Of a DNA stretch of 7,603 nucleotides, positions 5,975-7,603 are shown piece by piece. The stretch's first letter is position 1. Each line of letters opens with the position of its first letter. The position numbers and the translations under genes are program-made. The DNA is from an uncultured Lachnospiraceae bacterium (GTDB taxonomy: Bacteria; Bacillota; Clostridia; Lachnospirales; Lachnospiraceae): NCBI GenBank assembly GCA_910586025.1, contig CAJUIO010000142.1, forward strand, positions 1 to 7,603, given 5' to 3'. The notes under the pieces are model-generated. The model did not search any database and was not told the origin of the DNA. It worked only from the letters and a program-made list of their open reading frames with translations.

Positions 5975-6005
5975 TTGACTGTACTGTTACTGTACGGTTT
6001 ATGAT
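5975..6005 (+). promoter_or_regulatory. MerR-type promoter and operator for the second MATE gene
   Basis: TTGACT (5975-5980) and TATGAT (6000-6005) are separated by 19 bp, two more than optimal, which is the signature of promoters activated by MerR proteins. The spacer holds a dyad centred on 5988: ACTGTAC (5978-5984) against GTACGGT (5992-5998), 6 of 7 positions pairing. The divergent merR gene is the obvious regulator. The -35 box starts 17 bp beyond the inverted-repeat element, so the pump promoter itself was left intact. Confidence 0.8.
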
Positions 6006-6054
6006 ACCTGATACAGAAGGAATAGTCAATACAGAAGTTCAGGAGGAAAAATTT

Positions 6055-7386
6055 ATGGAAAATCATAACACCTATTTAAAACCCGTGACATTGAAAAACA
6101 TTCTTAAATTTGCGGTTCCAACCATTGCCATGACTGTATTCATGTCCTTTTACACTATGGTTGACGGCCTGTTCGTGTCGAATCTGATCGGAACGGACGC
6201 ACTCTCGGCAATCAATCTGACAGCGCCCGTCATTCAGCTTGTGACCGCTATTTCGACCATGCTTGCCACCGGAGGCAGTGCGGTTATTATGAAAAAGATG
6301 GGAGAGCACAAAAGTGATGAGGCGAAAGAAGACTTTACGTTCCTGATTCTGGTGAATATTCTGGTGGGAATCGTTATGTGTGCGGTGGGATATCTTGCGA
6401 TGGATCATATTTTTGCAGGGATGGATCTGTCTGCGGACGTGGAGGGATTCTGTGTGGAATATTTAAGCCGTTATCTGGTATTCACAGTTCCCATTCTTCT
6501 GATGAATAACTTTACGCTTTACATGATTGCCAGTGACAAGGCGGCTCTTTCCCTGATCTGTTCCGTGATGGGAGGAGTTCTGAACATGGTTCTGGATTAT
6601 GTGTTTCTGGCGGGGTTCCATATGGGGATCGGCGGTGCCGCCATGGCAACCGGCCTTGGATATTCTGTGACAGCGGTAGTGGGATTGTTTGTATTTGGCA
6701 GTAAAAAAAGTCTGCTGCATTTTACAAAACCGGCATTCCGCATCAGGGTTCTGGTCAATGCCGCCACAAACGGCTGTTCGGAGATGGCTACCGCGCTCGT
6801 GACCGGAATCATCACCATGATGTTTAACTGGACAATGCTTCACTACGTGGGGGAGGAAGGGGTTGCTGCCGTTACCATTATCATGTATGTGCTCATGTTT
6901 GCCAGCTCACTGTATACGGGGTATTCCTACGGCGTGGCACCCATGCTCAGCTATTACCATGGAGAGCGGAACCGGGAGAAGCTGAAAAAGCTTGTAGCGC
7001 TCAGTCTCAGGGTGATCGCCTTCATTTCAGTGGTTACGGTGGCGGCCTCCTTTTTACTGACAAAGCCCCTGGTTTCGATCTTTGCCCGCCCGGATAATCC
7101 GGTGTATGAGCTGGCGGTGACAGGCAACAGGATCTGTACCATAGCGCTGCTTTTCGTTGGCTTTAATATTTTTGCCAGCGGCATGTTCACCGCACTGTCA
7201 AACGGAGTTGTTTCTGCCGTTCTTGCCTTTTCCAGATCCTTTGTGTTTATGCTGATCACTATGCTCGTGCTTCCGGTATTCCTTGGTGTGAACGGAATCT
7301 GGCTGGCGACTCCTGCGGCGGAGCTGATGGCGCTAGCCCTGTCGGGTTTTATGTTTGTAAAATACAGGAAGCGGTATGAATATTAG
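6055..7386 (+). CDS. MATE family efflux transporter (second), MerR-controlled
   Basis: 443 residues with about 12 membrane segments, a normal MATE length. ATG 6055 has AGGAGG (6041-6046) 8 nt upstream; the in-frame ATG at 6001 overlaps the -10 box and is rejected. The N-terminal half reads LKFAVPTIAMTVFMSFYTMV then DGLFVSNLIGTDALSAINLT (37-56), with LATGGSAVIMKKMGE (70-84), all typical of the MepA/DinF-like branch. The interdomain cytoplasmic stretch is around GSKKSLLHFTKPAF. The second half contains NGCSEMATALVTGIITMMFN and YTGYSYGVAPMLSYYHGERN. The function inferred is cation-coupled export of a toxic compound sensed by the MerR protein; the substrate is unknown. It is clearly divergent in sequence from the pump at 2607-3983, so it is not a recent duplicate. 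Confidence 0.95.
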   Translation: MENHNTYLKPVTLKNILKFAVPTIAMTVFMSFYTMVDGLFVSNLIGTDALSAINLTAPVIQLVTAISTMLATGGSAVIMKKMGEHKSDEAKEDFTFLILVNILVGIVMCAVGYLAMDHIFAGMDLSADVEGFCVEYLSRYLVFTVPILLMNNFTLYMIASDKAALSLICSVMGGVLNMVLDYVFLAGFHMGIGGAAMATGLGYSVTAVVGLFVFGSKKSLLHFTKPAFRIRVLVNAATNGCSEMATALVTGIITMMFNWTMLHYVGEEGVAAVTIIMYVLMFASSLYTGYSYGVAPMLSYYHGERNREKLKKLVALSLRVIAFISVVTVAASFLLTKPLVSIFARPDNPVYELAVTGNRICTIALLFVGFNIFASGMFTALSNGVVSAVLAFSRSFVFMLITMLVLPVFLGVNGIWLATPAAELMALALSGFMFVKYRKRYEY

Positions 7387-7415
7387 GGAATATATTCCTT
7401 CCGGCAGCAAGACTG

Positions 7416-7490
7416 GCCTGTGACAGCAAAGGAAGGATTCCGCACACCGCTATCTGCGTTGCGAGTTCCTTCCTGTGCGGCAGGCTTTTT
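7416..7490 (+). terminator. Terminator region with interlocking inverted repeats after the second MATE gene
   Basis: CCGCACA (7440-7446) pairs with TGTGCGG (7474-7480); GCCTG (7416-7420) pairs with CAGGC (7481-7485), directly followed by TTTTT (7486-7490). Together they make a terminator on the plus strand, 30 nt after the MATE stop at its nearest. A third pair, AGGAAGGA (7430-7437) with TCCTTCCT (7467-7474), overlaps the order of the first, so the two stems exclude each other or form a pseudoknot. No comparable T-run is present for the minus strand. Confidence 0.55.
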
Positions 7491-7517
7491 CCGCTTGAAA
7501 GTATGGGTTAGGGCGGG

Positions 7518-7603
7518 TTACAGAAGAAGGTCCAGCTGTGCATTGAGACGCCGCTTTAAATCCTCCAGCTCTTCCTCGGTGGGATAATATTCTTTAGCGT
7601 GCA
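7518..7603 (-). CDS. C-terminal end of an unrecognised protein (cut by window edge)
   Basis: On the reverse strand an open frame enters from the right edge and ends at TAA (7520-7518). The visible 27 residues read HAKEYYPTEEELEDLKRRLN then AQLDLLL, a highly charged, helix-forming tail. The composition and the sensible codon use suggest a real gene, convergent with the MATE gene and about 130 bp away. No family can be assigned from so little. Confidence 0.55.
   Translation of the reverse strand, partial: HAKEYYPTEEELEDLKRRLNAQLDLLL

Noticed and set aside
5756..6066. Open frames on both strands (82 and 99 codons) across the merR/MATE intergenic region.
   Set aside because: They arise from the symmetrical inverted-repeat element, lack a good ribosome binding site and show no protein-like features.

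Overview
The window looks like chromosomal DNA from a Clostridia-type Firmicute, most likely a Lachnospiraceae gut bacterium. The grounds are strong AGGAGG ribosome binding sites, sigma-A promoters, moderate GC, TetR and MerR drug-type regulators beside MATE pumps, and an unnamed protein that I recall from that family. The genus cannot be fixed from the sequence alone.

Layout. 1-233 (-): N-terminal part of a TetR regulator running off the left edge, with a 28-bp near-palindrome upstream (281-308) as a possible operator. 385-1009 (+): a clear promoter and a YdeI/OmpD-associated family gene. 1015-1805: a graveyard, holding a probable transposase scrap around a DDT motif, then an AlbA_2/Schlafen-type ATP-binding gene that has lost its middle and its reading frame, closed by a hairpin terminator at 1811-1846. 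1959-2589 (+): a 181-aa uncharacterised protein behind a promoter that reads both as sigma-A and as a sigma-D (flagellar) type. 2607-3983 (-): a MATE efflux pump, convergent with the previous gene. 4114-4758 (+): a promoter and a small membrane protein with two CxxC pairs. 4801-5634 (-): a MerR regulator with an effector-binding half. 5656-5958: a 303-bp element with perfect 70-bp terminal inverted repeats, probably a MITE. 5975-7386 (+): a MerR-type promoter with a 19-bp spacer and a second MATE pump, followed by a terminator with interlocking inverted repeats. 7518-7603 (-): the C-terminal end of an unrecognised gene.

How they fit together. The best supported module is the MerR regulator with the divergent MATE pump at 6055: the pump promoter has the over-long spacer and dyad that MerR activators act on. 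The inverted-repeat element sits between regulator and promoter and leaves only 21 bp in front of merR, so merR transcription must now start inside or beyond the element. The first MATE gene (2607-3983) shows no regulator of its own in this window. I see no new multi-gene defence or metabolic system here. The most interesting items are the inverted-repeat element wedged into the regulator/pump pair and the uncharacterised protein with the sigma-D-like promoter.
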